Assembly: GCF_009857535.1 (NCBI RefSeq)
Contig: NZ_WWCS01000026.1
Coordinates: 1-60,464 of the forward strand
Length of the DNA: 60,464 nt
Direction of reading: 5' to 3'
DNA from: Duganella margarita
Lineage (GTDB): Bacteria > Pseudomonadota > Gammaproteobacteria > Burkholderiales > Burkholderiaceae_D
A program made the position numbers and the translations under genes. The notes below the pieces were generated by a model. It was not told the origin of the DNA. It worked only from the letters and a program-made list of their open reading frames with translations, and made no database searches. Positions 7,139-15,565 of this stretch are shown here, piece after piece (position 1 is the stretch's first letter; every line of letters starts with the position of its first letter).

Positions 7139-8406
7139 AGCGCCGCCAATTCCTGCACGCCGCCGGCGCCACTGCCTTCCTCGCCGGCTGTACCACTATC
7201 ACTGGCCAGGCCAAGCCGCAAGTGGTGGTCGTCGGCGGCGGTTACGGCGGCGCCACGGCCGCCCGCTACATCCGGCTGTGGAGCGACAGCAGCATCGACG
7301 TGACGCTGATCGAACCGAACGCGCAGTTTATCTCCTGTCCGCTGTCCAACCTCGTGCTGGGCGGCTCAAGGCAGATCGGCGACCTGACCATGTCCATCCA
7401 GGCGCTGGCCGACAAGCACGGCGTGCGCATCATCCGCGACTTCGTCACCAGCGTCAACGCCGACAAACGCACGCTGGCGCTGGCCGGCGGCCAATCACTG
7501 AGCTACGACCGCCTGATCGTCTCGCCCGGCGTCGACTTCATGTGGGACCAGCTGCCCGGCATGCTGAAAAAGGGCGCGCAGGACGCCATCCTCCACGCCT
7601 GGAAAGCCGGCGCGCAAACCGTCGCCCTGCGCGCGCAGCTGGAAGCAATGCCGGACGGTGGCGTCTACGCCATGACCATTCCGCCGGCGCCCTACCGCTG
7701 CCCGCCGGGTCCCTACGAACGCGCCTCGCAAGTCGCCTTTTATTTCAGCCGTCACAAACCCAGATCCAAAGTCTTGATCCTCGACGCCAACGACGACGTG
7801 GTGTCCAAAGGGCCGCTGTTCAAAAAAGTATGGAAAGACCGCTACAGCGGCATCATCGATTACCGCCCAGCGTTCCGCATCGCCGATATTGACGCCGGCG
7901 CTCGTACCGCCATCTCCGAGCTGGGCGACAAGGTGCAGGCCGACGTGCTGAATGTAATCCCGCCGCAGCGCGCCGGCAGCATCGCCATGCAGAGCGGCCT
8001 GGCCAACGTCAACGCGCGCTGGTGCGGCGTCGACTTCCTCAGCTTTGAATCGACGCAAAGCAAAAACATTCACGTGCTGGGCGACGCCATCGCCGTGGCG
8101 CCGCTGATGCCCAAGTCCGCGCACATGGCCAACCAGCACGCCAAGGTCTGTGCGGCGGCCGTGGTGGACCTGCTCAGCGGCCGCGCGCCCGATCCGCAGC
8201 CGATGCTGACCAACACCTGCTATAGCTTCGTCTCCGACCAGGATGTGATCCATGTCGCCTCGGTCCATGCCTACAACGCCGAGAAGAAAACGCTGCTGGT
8301 GGTACCCGGTTCCGGTGGCGTCTCCAGCACCGCCAGCCCAATGGAAGGCGCATACGCGCTGAACTGGGCACGCAATATCTGGGCGGACACATTGGGCGGC
8401 GCGTGA
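7135..8406 (+). CDS. fccB: Flavocytochrome c sulfide dehydrogenase flavin subunit (FccB/SoxF-like)
   Basis: The 423-residue protein starts with a Tat-like signal containing a lipobox-like cysteine (MKRRQFLHAAGATAFLAGC). It then has a Rossmann FAD-binding loop, VVVVGGGYGGATAARYI (about residues 30-46). The redox-active cysteine pair of sulfide dehydrogenases is present: Cys68 in FISCPLSNLVLGG and a second Cys near residue 362 in TNTCYSFVSD. FccB oxidises sulfide to sulfur or polysulfide and passes electrons to its cytochrome subunit, here probably the gene just upstream. It closes the operon; soxB and soxCD are absent from this window, so complete thiosulfate-to-sulfate oxidation cannot be assumed. 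Confidence 0.92.
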   Translation: MKRRQFLHAAGATAFLAGCTTITGQAKPQVVVVGGGYGGATAARYIRLWSDSSIDVTLIEPNAQFISCPLSNLVLGGSRQIGDLTMSIQALADKHGVRIIRDFVTSVNADKRTLALAGGQSLSYDRLIVSPGVDFMWDQLPGMLKKGAQDAILHAWKAGAQTVALRAQLEAMPDGGVYAMTIPPAPYRCPPGPYERASQVAFYFSRHKPRSKVLILDANDDVVSKGPLFKKVWKDRYSGIIDYRPAFRIADIDAGARTAISELGDKVQADVLNVIPPQRAGSIAMQSGLANVNARWCGVDFLSFESTQSKNIHVLGDAIAVAPLMPKSAHMANQHAKVCAAAVVDLLSGRAPDPQPMLTNTCYSFVSDQDVIHVASVHAYNAEKKTLLVVPGSGGVSSTASPMEGAYALNWARNIWADTLGGA

Positions 8407-8481
8407 CTATTTGATAGTTTTTCTAAACGGCAATTTGGTAATATGGGTAAATCTATGTAAAAGTTAACTTATCAAAATACT

Positions 8482-11400
8482 ATGGCCGACGACTACAGCG
8501 CGAGCATCATTACCACTGGCAAACTGACAGTCGGCGGCAGCACCACCGGCGTGGTGGACACCACTTACGATACCGACTGGTTCAAGATCTCGCTGACGGC
8601 CGGTACCACCTATTTGCTCTCCGTCGCTGGCGGCGCAAACAGCGGCGCGCTAAACAATTTCAGTACCGTTGAACTGTCGATGTACAACGCCCAGGGCAGC
8701 ATAGGATCGTATCTGTCAACCTACACCAGCGCGACCGGCGCGGTGGCACAGTTTACGGCACAGAGCAGTGGCACCTATTTTCTCAGCATGCGCAGCTACT
8801 ACACCGGTGGTTACACCGTAAAAGCGGCCACGCCAGCGGCGGACGACTACAGCGCCAATGCGCAAACCACTGCCACCCTGACGAATGGCGTGCCGGCTTC
8901 TGGCGTTTTTGAGCGTCTCGATGATATCGACTGGTTCAAATTCCACGCCGATGCCGGTCAGGTGATCGGCTTTACCGGCGCCGGGGTCGTGACGAATTCG
9001 TCTTACTCGAATGCGACGGTGTACGACGGCAATGGCAATTACAAGACCTACGTGGGGCAGGCGCCATTCATCGCCACCACCAGCGGCGACTATTATTTGG
9101 CCGTCAGCGCCGGCGGGCTCCTCGGCGCCTATAGTCAGACCATGCAGATCATCGCCGACGATTATGCCAACGACAATACCAGTTCCGCCCAGCTGTTCGC
9201 CGGCAGCCAGGTCAGCGGCAGCATCGACTACTATGCCGATGTCGACCGCTTCAAGATCAGCCTGGAGGCAGGCAGTATTTACACGCTGACCTTGAAACCG
9301 CAAGGCACCGGTGGGGGCGCGCCATCGCTGGACATATATCTGCCTTCCGGTTCGTATGACTATCAGAATTCCGGCAGCATGGCGAGCGATGGCAGCGTTA
9401 CCTTGCGCTATCAGGCCACGGTGAGCGGCGTGTACGGCATCGGCGTGCGCGGCACCGTCGTGCAGTCTTATGTGCTGTCCGCTTCTACCGGCGAACTCGA
9501 CGATTATGGCAACACCCAGGCCACCGCCGCCGCCCTGGCGCTGGGCGATGCGGTCAGCGGCGAGCTGCAAGGCCCGCGCGATATCGATATGTTCAAGGTT
9601 GACCTGAAAGCGGGCGTGACCTATAACTTTGCTTTGACCAGCGATGCTCCATCGGCCTACAACATCGCCAGTCAACTGCTGGACGTCAACGGTCAGTCGT
9701 TGGCCAGTCTGGGCTATACCGGGAGTGGCAGCGCTTACAGTTATACGCCAAGCAAGGATGGCACCTACTATCTGTCCCAGAGCAACTACTATGCAAACAC
9801 CGGCAACATCGCCTTTACGCTGACCGCCAGCGCGGCCACGGACGACTTCGGCGCCAATACCGCCACCCCAGGCCGCCTCAGCATCGGCGGCGCCACCAAA
9901 GGCGTCATTGAAAGCGGCGGCGACCGCGACTGGTTTGCCGTGTCGCTCAATGCCGGCGGCTATTATTGGTTCAAGCTGGATGGCGCCGCCGAGGGCGGCG
10001 GCACGCTGAGTTCGTCCAGCTACGTGTCGTTCAAGGTGCTCGACAGCAACGGCAATCAGGTGGCCGGCACCTCGAACTATAGCTATGGCACCGGTATCAT
10101 CGTTCCGTTTACCCCGGCCACCAAGGGCACGTATTACGTGGAAGTCGGTTCCACCAGCAATAGTGGCAGCTATACGGTCAAGGCCCAGCTGGGCAAGGCC
10201 GACGACTACGGCAATGACCAGGCCCATGCCGCCGCCATGGCGCCCGACAGTGTGGTCAAGGGCGAACTGGAACTGGCGACGGACAAGGACGTGTTCAAAC
10301 TGAGCGTCGTCGCCGGCATGACCTATTCGGTGGAGCTGGGGCCGCAAACCGGCACGGACTACTACTCGCTCAACCTCGATGTCAGCGGACCGGGCTACCT
10401 CAACGTCCGTTATGTCAGCAGCAACGACAAGGTGGTGCGCCTGTTTGAGGCCAGTGCGAGCGGCGATTATTACGTGACAGTGTCGGCCTCTACCTCCAAC
10501 CACTGGAGCGGCGCCTATACGCTGGTGGCCAAGTCGATGGGGATCGATGATTTCAGCGCCGATGCCAAGACCACTGCCGTGCTCACCCCGGCCGCGCCGC
10601 TGCACGGCGTGATCGGCGTGGCCGACGACCATGACTGGATCAAGGTCCACCTGGACGCCGGCCACAGCTATGTGTTCGACCTGAAAGGCAACAAGAGCGG
10701 CGGCGGCACGCTGGACACCGGCGTTTTGTATGGCGGCCTCGCCAGCATGACCCTGTTGACAGCGAGCGGCACCAGCCTGGCCTATTCCAGCCTGCCCGAC
10801 GCCAGTGGCGGCAGCGACCCGCGGCTCCATTATTGGGCCACCGCCACCGGCGACTATTACCTCGATGTGCGCGGCACTGGACAGGCCGGCAATACCGGCA
10901 GCTACACGGTGGCGGAATTCCAGGCCAACCTCGACACGACCGGGCCGAGACTGCTGTCGAGCAGTATCGCGGCCGGCGCCATCGACGTCGGGCTGAAGCC
11001 GACATTCACGTTGACCTTTGATGAAACCATCATGCTCGGCAGCGGCGTCACGCTGACCGATGGCTATGGCGCGGTGGTGCAGGGCGCCTATGGCCCGCTG
11101 TTGGCCACGGTGGCCGGCAACACGCTGACGGTCGATCCGCGCGCCAACCTGATGCCGGGCATGACCTACACCGTCAACCTGCCGCAGGGCATCGTGGTGG
11201 ATCTGGCCGGCAACAGCACCGGCTCGCAGAGCTTCTCGTTCACCACTATCAAGCCGGTCAGCGCCGGCACCAACGGCAATGATTACCTGATCGGCAGCGG
11301 CAATGGCCTGACGCTGGATGGCGGCGCCGGTACCGATACCGTGTATTACGCTTCCTCCCGCAGTTCCTTCAATATCTCCCGCGGCAGTGATGGTAGCGCG

Positions 11401-11868
11401 GTGGTCAGGGACTACCGCAGCGCCACCGGCGACAAGCTGGCCGGCGTCGAGCGCCTGCTGTTCAGCGACGGCGGGTATGCACTCGATACCGACGGCATCG
11501 GCGGCCAGGCTTATCGCTTGTACAAGAGCGCCTTCAACCGCGCACCAGACCAGGAAGGGCTGGGCTTCTGGATCACGCAAATGGACCACGGCATGAGCTT
11601 GAAGGAGGTGGCCAGTCTCTTCCTCAGCAGCCCTGAATTTGCCCGTACCTACGGCAGCGCGACCAGCGATGCCGACCTGGTCAAGCTGATGTATCAGAAC
11701 GTGCTGGGGCGCGCGCCCGACGCCGAAGGCAACAGTTTCTGGTTGTCGCACCTGCAGAGCGATACCACACGTGCCGAGCTGCTGACCGCTTTCAGCGAAA
11801 GTGCGGAAAACCAGGCGGCCGTCGCCCAGGTGATTGGCAACGGCTTCGCCTACACGCCTTACGGCTAA
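8482..11868 (+). CDS. Large repeat protein: pre-peptidase-like repeats, Ig-like domain, DUF4214
   Basis: The 1128-residue protein has no N-terminal signal peptide. Seven repeats of about 115 residues run from the N-terminus to about residue 810. Each starts like ADDYSAN...A.L, followed by V.G.....D.DWFK..L.AG and later a G.YYL.V segment, the pattern of bacterial pre-peptidase C-terminal beta domains. A bacterial Ig-like domain follows (TGPRLLSSSIAAGAIDV to QSFSFTTI), then a short RTX-like GTNGNDYLIGSGNG/LDGGAGTD segment. A C-terminal DUF4214 domain carries two YKSAFNRAPDQEGLGFW-type repeats. This order suggests a type-I-secreted surface protein of adhesive or unknown role. No clear ribosome site precedes the ATG, and the short upstream gap is AT-rich. 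Confidence 0.85.
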   Translation: MADDYSASIITTGKLTVGGSTTGVVDTTYDTDWFKISLTAGTTYLLSVAGGANSGALNNFSTVELSMYNAQGSIGSYLSTYTSATGAVAQFTAQSSGTYFLSMRSYYTGGYTVKAATPAADDYSANAQTTATLTNGVPASGVFERLDDIDWFKFHADAGQVIGFTGAGVVTNSSYSNATVYDGNGNYKTYVGQAPFIATTSGDYYLAVSAGGLLGAYSQTMQIIADDYANDNTSSAQLFAGSQVSGSIDYYADVDRFKISLEAGSIYTLTLKPQGTGGGAPSLDIYLPSGSYDYQNSGSMASDGSVTLRYQATVSGVYGIGVRGTVVQSYVLSASTGELDDYGNTQATAAALALGDAVSGELQGPRDIDMFKVDLKAGVTYNFALTSDAPSAYNIASQLLDVNGQSLASLGYTGSGSAYSYTPSKDGTYYLSQSNYYANTGNIAFTLTASAATDDFGANTATPGRLSIGGATKGVIESGGDRDWFAVSLNAGGYYWFKLDGAAEGGGTLSSSSYVSFKVLDSNGNQVAGTSNYSYGTGIIVPFTPATKGTYYVEVGSTSNSGSYTVKAQLGKADDYGNDQAHAAAMAPDSVVKGELELATDKDVFKLSVVAGMTYSVELGPQTGTDYYSLNLDVSGPGYLNVRYVSSNDKVVRLFEASASGDYYVTVSASTSNHWSGAYTLVAKSMGIDDFSADAKTTAVLTPAAPLHGVIGVADDHDWIKVHLDAGHSYVFDLKGNKSGGGTLDTGVLYGGLASMTLLTASGTSLAYSSLPDASGGSDPRLHYWATATGDYYLDVRGTGQAGNTGSYTVAEFQANLDTTGPRLLSSSIAAGAIDVGLKPTFTLTFDETIMLGSGVTLTDGYGAVVQGAYGPLLATVAGNTLTVDPRANLMPGMTYTVNLPQGIVVDLAGNSTGSQSFSFTTIKPVSAGTNGNDYLIGSGNGLTLDGGAGTDTVYYASSRSSFNISRGSDGSAVVRDYRSATGDKLAGVERLLFSDGGYALDTDGIGGQAYRLYKSAFNRAPDQEGLGFWITQMDHGMSLKEVASLFLSSPEFARTYGSATSDADLVKLMYQNVLGRAPDAEGNSFWLSHLQSDTTRAELLTAFSESAENQAAVAQVIGNGFAYTPYG

Positions 11869-11875
11869 GCCGGCG

Positions 11876-12155
11876 CTACCAGCCGCCGCCCGCCGCGCGG
11901 CAGGTGGCAACGCAGCGCGGGCGTTGTCCGCGTTCACGCGCGCCATCTGGTCGCGTGAGGTCAGTCGCTGGCGCTGTTCTTCCAGCACCTCGTACAGGCT
12001 GACGGCGCCGCCTGTGTAGGCCAGTTCCGAGGCGTAGCGTGCGCGCGCATGGGCATCCACTTCCTGCGCCAGTTCCGTGTGCTGGTCTTCCAGTTGCGTG
12101 AGCGTGACGATGGCGTTTTCCACATCTTCAGCAGCATGCAGCACGCCGCCGAACG
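11876..12155 (-). pseudogene. C-terminal remnant of a NodT/TolC-type efflux outer-membrane channel
   Basis: Minus-strand translation from about 12155 gives AAEDVENAIVTLTQLEDQH, then ASELAYTGGAVSLYEVLEEQRQR and a VNADNARAA stretch, the last coiled-coil hairpin of a NodT-family outer-membrane factor. Near 11905 one base appears to be missing: shifting the frame restores R-A-A-G-G-G-W and a stop at 11876-11878, the usual family ending. Everything N-terminal is absent, and an exporter remnant in opposite orientation begins at about 12205. It is a decayed gene fragment, not a functional channel. Confidence 0.75.
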
Positions 12156-12204
12156 CCGCGCCGCCGCCTCCGGAGAACCAGCATGAGCAGCGCACCAAAC
12201 CGGT

Positions 12205-13120
12205 GCCTGGAATACACGCTGGAAGAAGGTCCGCGCCTGGACTGGTTTGGCGATCAAGTGATCCTCACCACCGCGTGGATTTCCGGCCTGGCCGGCGTTG
12301 GCTTCATCTGGCGCACGCTGATTTACGCGCATCCCATCGTCGACCTGCGCGCGCTCAAGGACCGCAACTTCGCGCGGGCTGCTTTTTCTCCTTCATCGCC
12401 GGCATCGGCATCTTTGCCACGATTTATCTGACGCCGCTGTTCCTTGGCCGTGTGCGGGGTTTCAGCGCGCTGGAAATCGGCCTGGCCGTGTTCTCCACCG
12501 GCATATTCCAGATCATGTCGATCCCGCTGTATTCGTGGCTGGCCAACCGCGTCGACCTGCGCTGGCTGATGATGGTAGGGCTGGCCATGTTCACCGTCTC
12601 GATGTGGAACTTCGCGCCGATCACCCACGACTGGGGCGCGGACCAGCTGATGCTGCCGCAAGCCTTGCGCGGCATGGGCCAGCAGTTCGCCGTCGCGCCG
12701 GCCGTCACGCTGACGCTGGGCGGATTGGCGCCGGATCGTCTGAAGCTGGCCTCCGGCCTGTTTAACCTGATGCGTAACCTGGGCGGCGCGTTCGGCATTG
12801 CCGCCTGCGCGACCATCATCAACGATCGCACCAACCTGCATTTCCAGCGGCTGGCCGAGCATCTCAATGCCAGCAACGAAGCGATGGGGCAGATGTTGTC
12901 CGGCGCCGGCAGCAACCTGCTGGCGTGGGGACTGGATAACGGCAGCGCGCAAGCCGGCGCCTTGCGGCAGTTATGGCCGCTGACGCTGCGCGAGGCGCAA
13001 ACGCAAACCTTCGGCGATGTGTTCCGGTGTGTGATGGTGCGCTTTGTACTGGCGTTTGCGATGGTGCCGCTGATGCGCAAGATCGCGCCGCCGAAAGCAC
13101 CATCGGCCGATGCGCACTAA
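12205..13120 (+). pseudogene. Truncated, frameshifted EmrB-type (DHA2) drug exporter
   Basis: The fragment begins with LEYTLEEGPRLDWFGD, a segment from the middle of 14-helix DHA2 major-facilitator exporters, and continues to the normal C-terminus through several hydrophobic helices (FSFIAGIGIFATIYLTPLFLG, then FGIAACATIINDR). The N-terminal half is missing. The frame changes near 12378: NFA continues as RAAFSPSS in one frame, while the expected CFFSFIAGIG is in the next, consistent with loss of one base. Without a start region and with a frameshift it is a pseudogene. EmrB exporters normally sit beside EmrA and a NodT channel; only a fragment of the channel remains next door, inverted. Confidence 0.85.
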
Positions 13121-13123
13121 GGC

Positions 13124-13849
13124 TTAGCGGTAGCGCGCCAGGATCTGATCGACACTGCCGTCCTTGATGAGCGTGTCGATCACCCGCGAAATGTCGCTGA
13201 ACGGCACCTGCGACTTCTGCGAGAACGCGCACTGCGCCTTATAAGACGAGAACACCAGGTCGCCGCGCACCTTCATGCCGGGATTGACGCGTTGCTGGTA
13301 GTTCAGCGTGGCCTCGCTGATCATTGTGTACGGCACCTTGCCGGCGATCATCTGCTGGATATTGGCTTCCATGTCGGGCGCATCGACGCGGCGGAAGCGC
13401 TGGCCCAGCACCTGCTCCACGCGCTGGTAGCGGTAGCCGACCACCGTGCCGACCGGCTTGTCGCGCAGGTCCTTGAGGGAGCGCACGTGCGGCATGTCGA
13501 CGCGGACGGCAATCATTTCGGCGTCCGGGAATAGCGTCACGCTCCAGTGGTAGTCGCCGTCGATCCAGAACGGCGTCACATAGCACATGCCGTCGGCCCG
13601 TCCGCTGCTGAGTGACGGCTTGACTTCCGGGCCGTCGGCGTTGAGGTAGACGGCGCGGCGGCCCAGGCGCTGCGCCAGCATGTCGCCGAAATCCTTGACG
13701 ATGCCGCCGGCCACCGCGCCGTTCTGGAAGCGCGCGATCGGCATGGCCTGATCGGTAGGCGCCAGCATCACCAGCTCGCCCGGACCGGCATGCGCGCCGG
13801 CGTACAGGGCCCAGAGTGCGGCGGGGAGGAGACGTAATGGTAAGCGCAT
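13124..13849 (-). CDS. Periplasmic solute-binding protein, family 3 (amino-acid-type)
   Basis: The 241-residue protein begins MRLPLRLLPAALWALYAGAHA, a signal peptide. The mature part resembles family 3 extracellular binding proteins: AGGIVKDFGDMLAQRLGRR near the start, LSSGRADGMCYVTPFW in the first lobe, VGTVVGYRYQRVEQVLGQRF at the domain crossover and a C-terminal IKDGSVDQILARYR. No ABC permease or ATPase gene is nearby, so it could be a stand-alone sensor-like or orphan transporter component. A longer frame (to 13891) lacks signal character before this ATG. Its 3' end lies three bases from the end of the exporter pseudogene, in convergent orientation. Confidence 0.82.
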   Translation of the reverse strand: MRLPLRLLPAALWALYAGAHAGPGELVMLAPTDQAMPIARFQNGAVAGGIVKDFGDMLAQRLGRRAVYLNADGPEVKPSLSSGRADGMCYVTPFWIDGDYHWSVTLFPDAEMIAVRVDMPHVRSLKDLRDKPVGTVVGYRYQRVEQVLGQRFRRVDAPDMEANIQQMIAGKVPYTMISEATLNYQQRVNPGMKVRGDLVFSSYKAQCAFSQKSQVPFSDISRVIDTLIKDGSVDQILARYR

Positions 13850-13946
13850 GAGTCCATTATAGCGGCTGTATGTTGGACCCCGCACATGCAAGTGCCCGCG
13901 CCTGTGTCACGCTGTGACTCCTCAATGACAAGCATGGAGCACACTC

Positions 13947-14492
13947 ATGACCAAGGCATTGCAAGACAAACGCATCGCAGTTCTGATGACCGACGGCGTG
14001 GAGCAGGTGGAGTACACCGGCCCGCGCGAATTCCTGGAGCAGCAGGGCGCCAGGGTAACCCTGATTTCGCCGAAGGCAAAAGGCGAACAGGTCCAGGGCT
14101 TTAACCACGCCGATCCGGCCGACAAATTTACCGTCGAACTGACCGTGAGCGACGCCCGCCCCGGCGACTTCGACGCGCTGGTGCTGCCGGGCGGCGTGTC
14201 CAATCCGGACGCGCTGCGCCTGGAGCAGGACGCCATCAAGTTCATCCGTGACTTCGGCCGCGAAGACAAGCTGATCGCCGCGATCTGCCACGGCCCGTGG
14301 ACGCTGATCGACGCCGAGCTGGTCAAGGGCAAGCAGATCACCAGCTGGCCGTCGCTGCAACGCGACCTGCAAAACGCCGGCGCCGAGTGGCGTGATGAGC
14401 AGGTGGTGGTGGACGGCAAGCTGATCACCAGCCGCAAGCCGGACGACATTCCGGCCTTCAACCAGGCCATCCAGCAGGCGCTGGCCGCCTGA
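13947..14492 (+). CDS. DJ-1/PfpI-family protein (YhbO/PfpI-type)
   Basis: The 181-residue protein has the DJ-1/PfpI layout. The nucleophile elbow is AAICHGPW, with Cys114 followed by His115, and Glu20 lies near the N-terminus in TDGVEQVEYTGPREFLE. FDALVLPGGVSNPDALR is the glycine-rich loop before the elbow. Family members are stress-related: proposed activities are deglycase, glyoxalase or peptidase-like hydrolysis, and which applies is disputed. It has no signal peptide, so it should be cytoplasmic. It stands before a stress-type gene (14589) in the same direction, 96 bases apart, which fits a general stress role. Confidence 0.9.
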   Translation: MTKALQDKRIAVLMTDGVEQVEYTGPREFLEQQGARVTLISPKAKGEQVQGFNHADPADKFTVELTVSDARPGDFDALVLPGGVSNPDALRLEQDAIKFIRDFGREDKLIAAICHGPWTLIDAELVKGKQITSWPSLQRDLQNAGAEWRDEQVVVDGKLITSRKPDDIPAFNQAIQQALAA

Positions 14493-14588
14493 TAATTTCT
14501 GCGCGGCAAACGGGCGCTCATTGGCGCCCGCTCGTCGTAGACTGAGCTTGAACATCGAGCTCATGCGCCTAAAACCTAGGAGATCATC

Positions 14589-15497
14589 ATGAACCACACT
14601 CTGGCAGCTGTATTTGAAACCCGCGCCGAGGCCAATCTGGCCAAGGACGAACTGGTCCACAATGGCTACGACGCCAACGGCATCCAGATCCACGATTCCG
14701 GCAGCGTTGCCGGTACCGCCCGCATAGACGACAACGAGTCCATCCTCGGCCAGGTCAAGCAGATGTTCAGCGGCCTGGTGGGCCGCGAACACGCCGACCG
14801 CCATGTGTACGCCGAAGCGCTGAACCGCGGCCACACCGTGCTGTCGCTCGACACCCACTCGCTGGAATCGGCTGAACGCGCCGCCGACATCATCGAGGAC
14901 TTCAATCCGATCGACATCGACGAACACGAAACCATGTGGCGCGCCAGCGGCTGGGGTGCGGACGTGCTGCGCAGCGGCACCGGCCCGCTGCAAACCAGCG
15001 TCGGCATGCAGCAGGCAGCGCCGGAGCAGCACGGCATTCGTCCACGCGAGGACGCGGTAGTGTTTGCCCGTTCCGAACAGGTGGTGCTGGCGCCGGGCGC
15101 CATGCAGCGCGGCGACGTGGGCAGCGGCAGTGTGCCGGCGGCGTCGGAAGCGGCGGTGGCCGACATCCAGAACACCGTGCAGCGCAGCGGCATGCGCATC
15201 TACCCGCGCAACGAGCCTAATCAGGACTCGCTGAACATTCTCACGGGCAACGAGCAGGAGGAAGACGACTACTTCCGTTCGCACTGGGAGAAAACCTACA
15301 CCGGCGGCACCTTCCAGGAATATGACCCGGCTTACCGTTATGGCGAGTCGATGAAAGGCAATCCGGGCTACCGCGACAAGGAATGGAACGACGTCGAACC
15401 TGAGCTGCGCGCCAACTGGGAAAGCACGCAGCCGCAGTCGACCTGGGACAAGTTCAAGGACGCGGTGAAGCACGGCTGGGAGCGCATCACCGGTTAA
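14589..15497 (+). CDS. YflT-like (general stress protein 17M-type) domain protein
   Basis: The 302-residue, acidic cytoplasmic protein begins with a domain like the heat-induced stress protein YflT: LAAVFETRAEANLAKDELVHNGYDANGIQI, later HTVLSLDTHSLESAERAADIIE. The middle part is low in structure. The C-terminal segment (YRYGESMKGNPGYRDKEW, then WDKFKDAVKHGWERITG) is seen in many Burkholderiales stress proteins of this type. An AGGAG-like site at 14578-14583 precedes the ATG. The molecular activity is unknown; a stress role is inferred from the domain. Confidence 0.75.
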   Translation: MNHTLAAVFETRAEANLAKDELVHNGYDANGIQIHDSGSVAGTARIDDNESILGQVKQMFSGLVGREHADRHVYAEALNRGHTVLSLDTHSLESAERAADIIEDFNPIDIDEHETMWRASGWGADVLRSGTGPLQTSVGMQQAAPEQHGIRPREDAVVFARSEQVVLAPGAMQRGDVGSGSVPAASEAAVADIQNTVQRSGMRIYPRNEPNQDSLNILTGNEQEEDDYFRSHWEKTYTGGTFQEYDPAYRYGESMKGNPGYRDKEWNDVEPELRANWESTQPQSTWDKFKDAVKHGWERITG

Positions 15498-15565
15498 ACC
15501 CGGAGATGGGACAGGATCGGCGATAATGGCTGCTGTATAACCTTTGGGCAGCCTCGCCTTTCTTC

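Noticed and set aside
8716..12198. A minus-strand frame of 1160 codons opposite the large repeat protein
   Set aside because: It is long only because of the biased codon use of the plus-strand gene. Its product is a low-complexity Ala/Gly/His-rich chain without domains. Only its first part (12155-11905) coincides with a real fragment, the NodT remnant.
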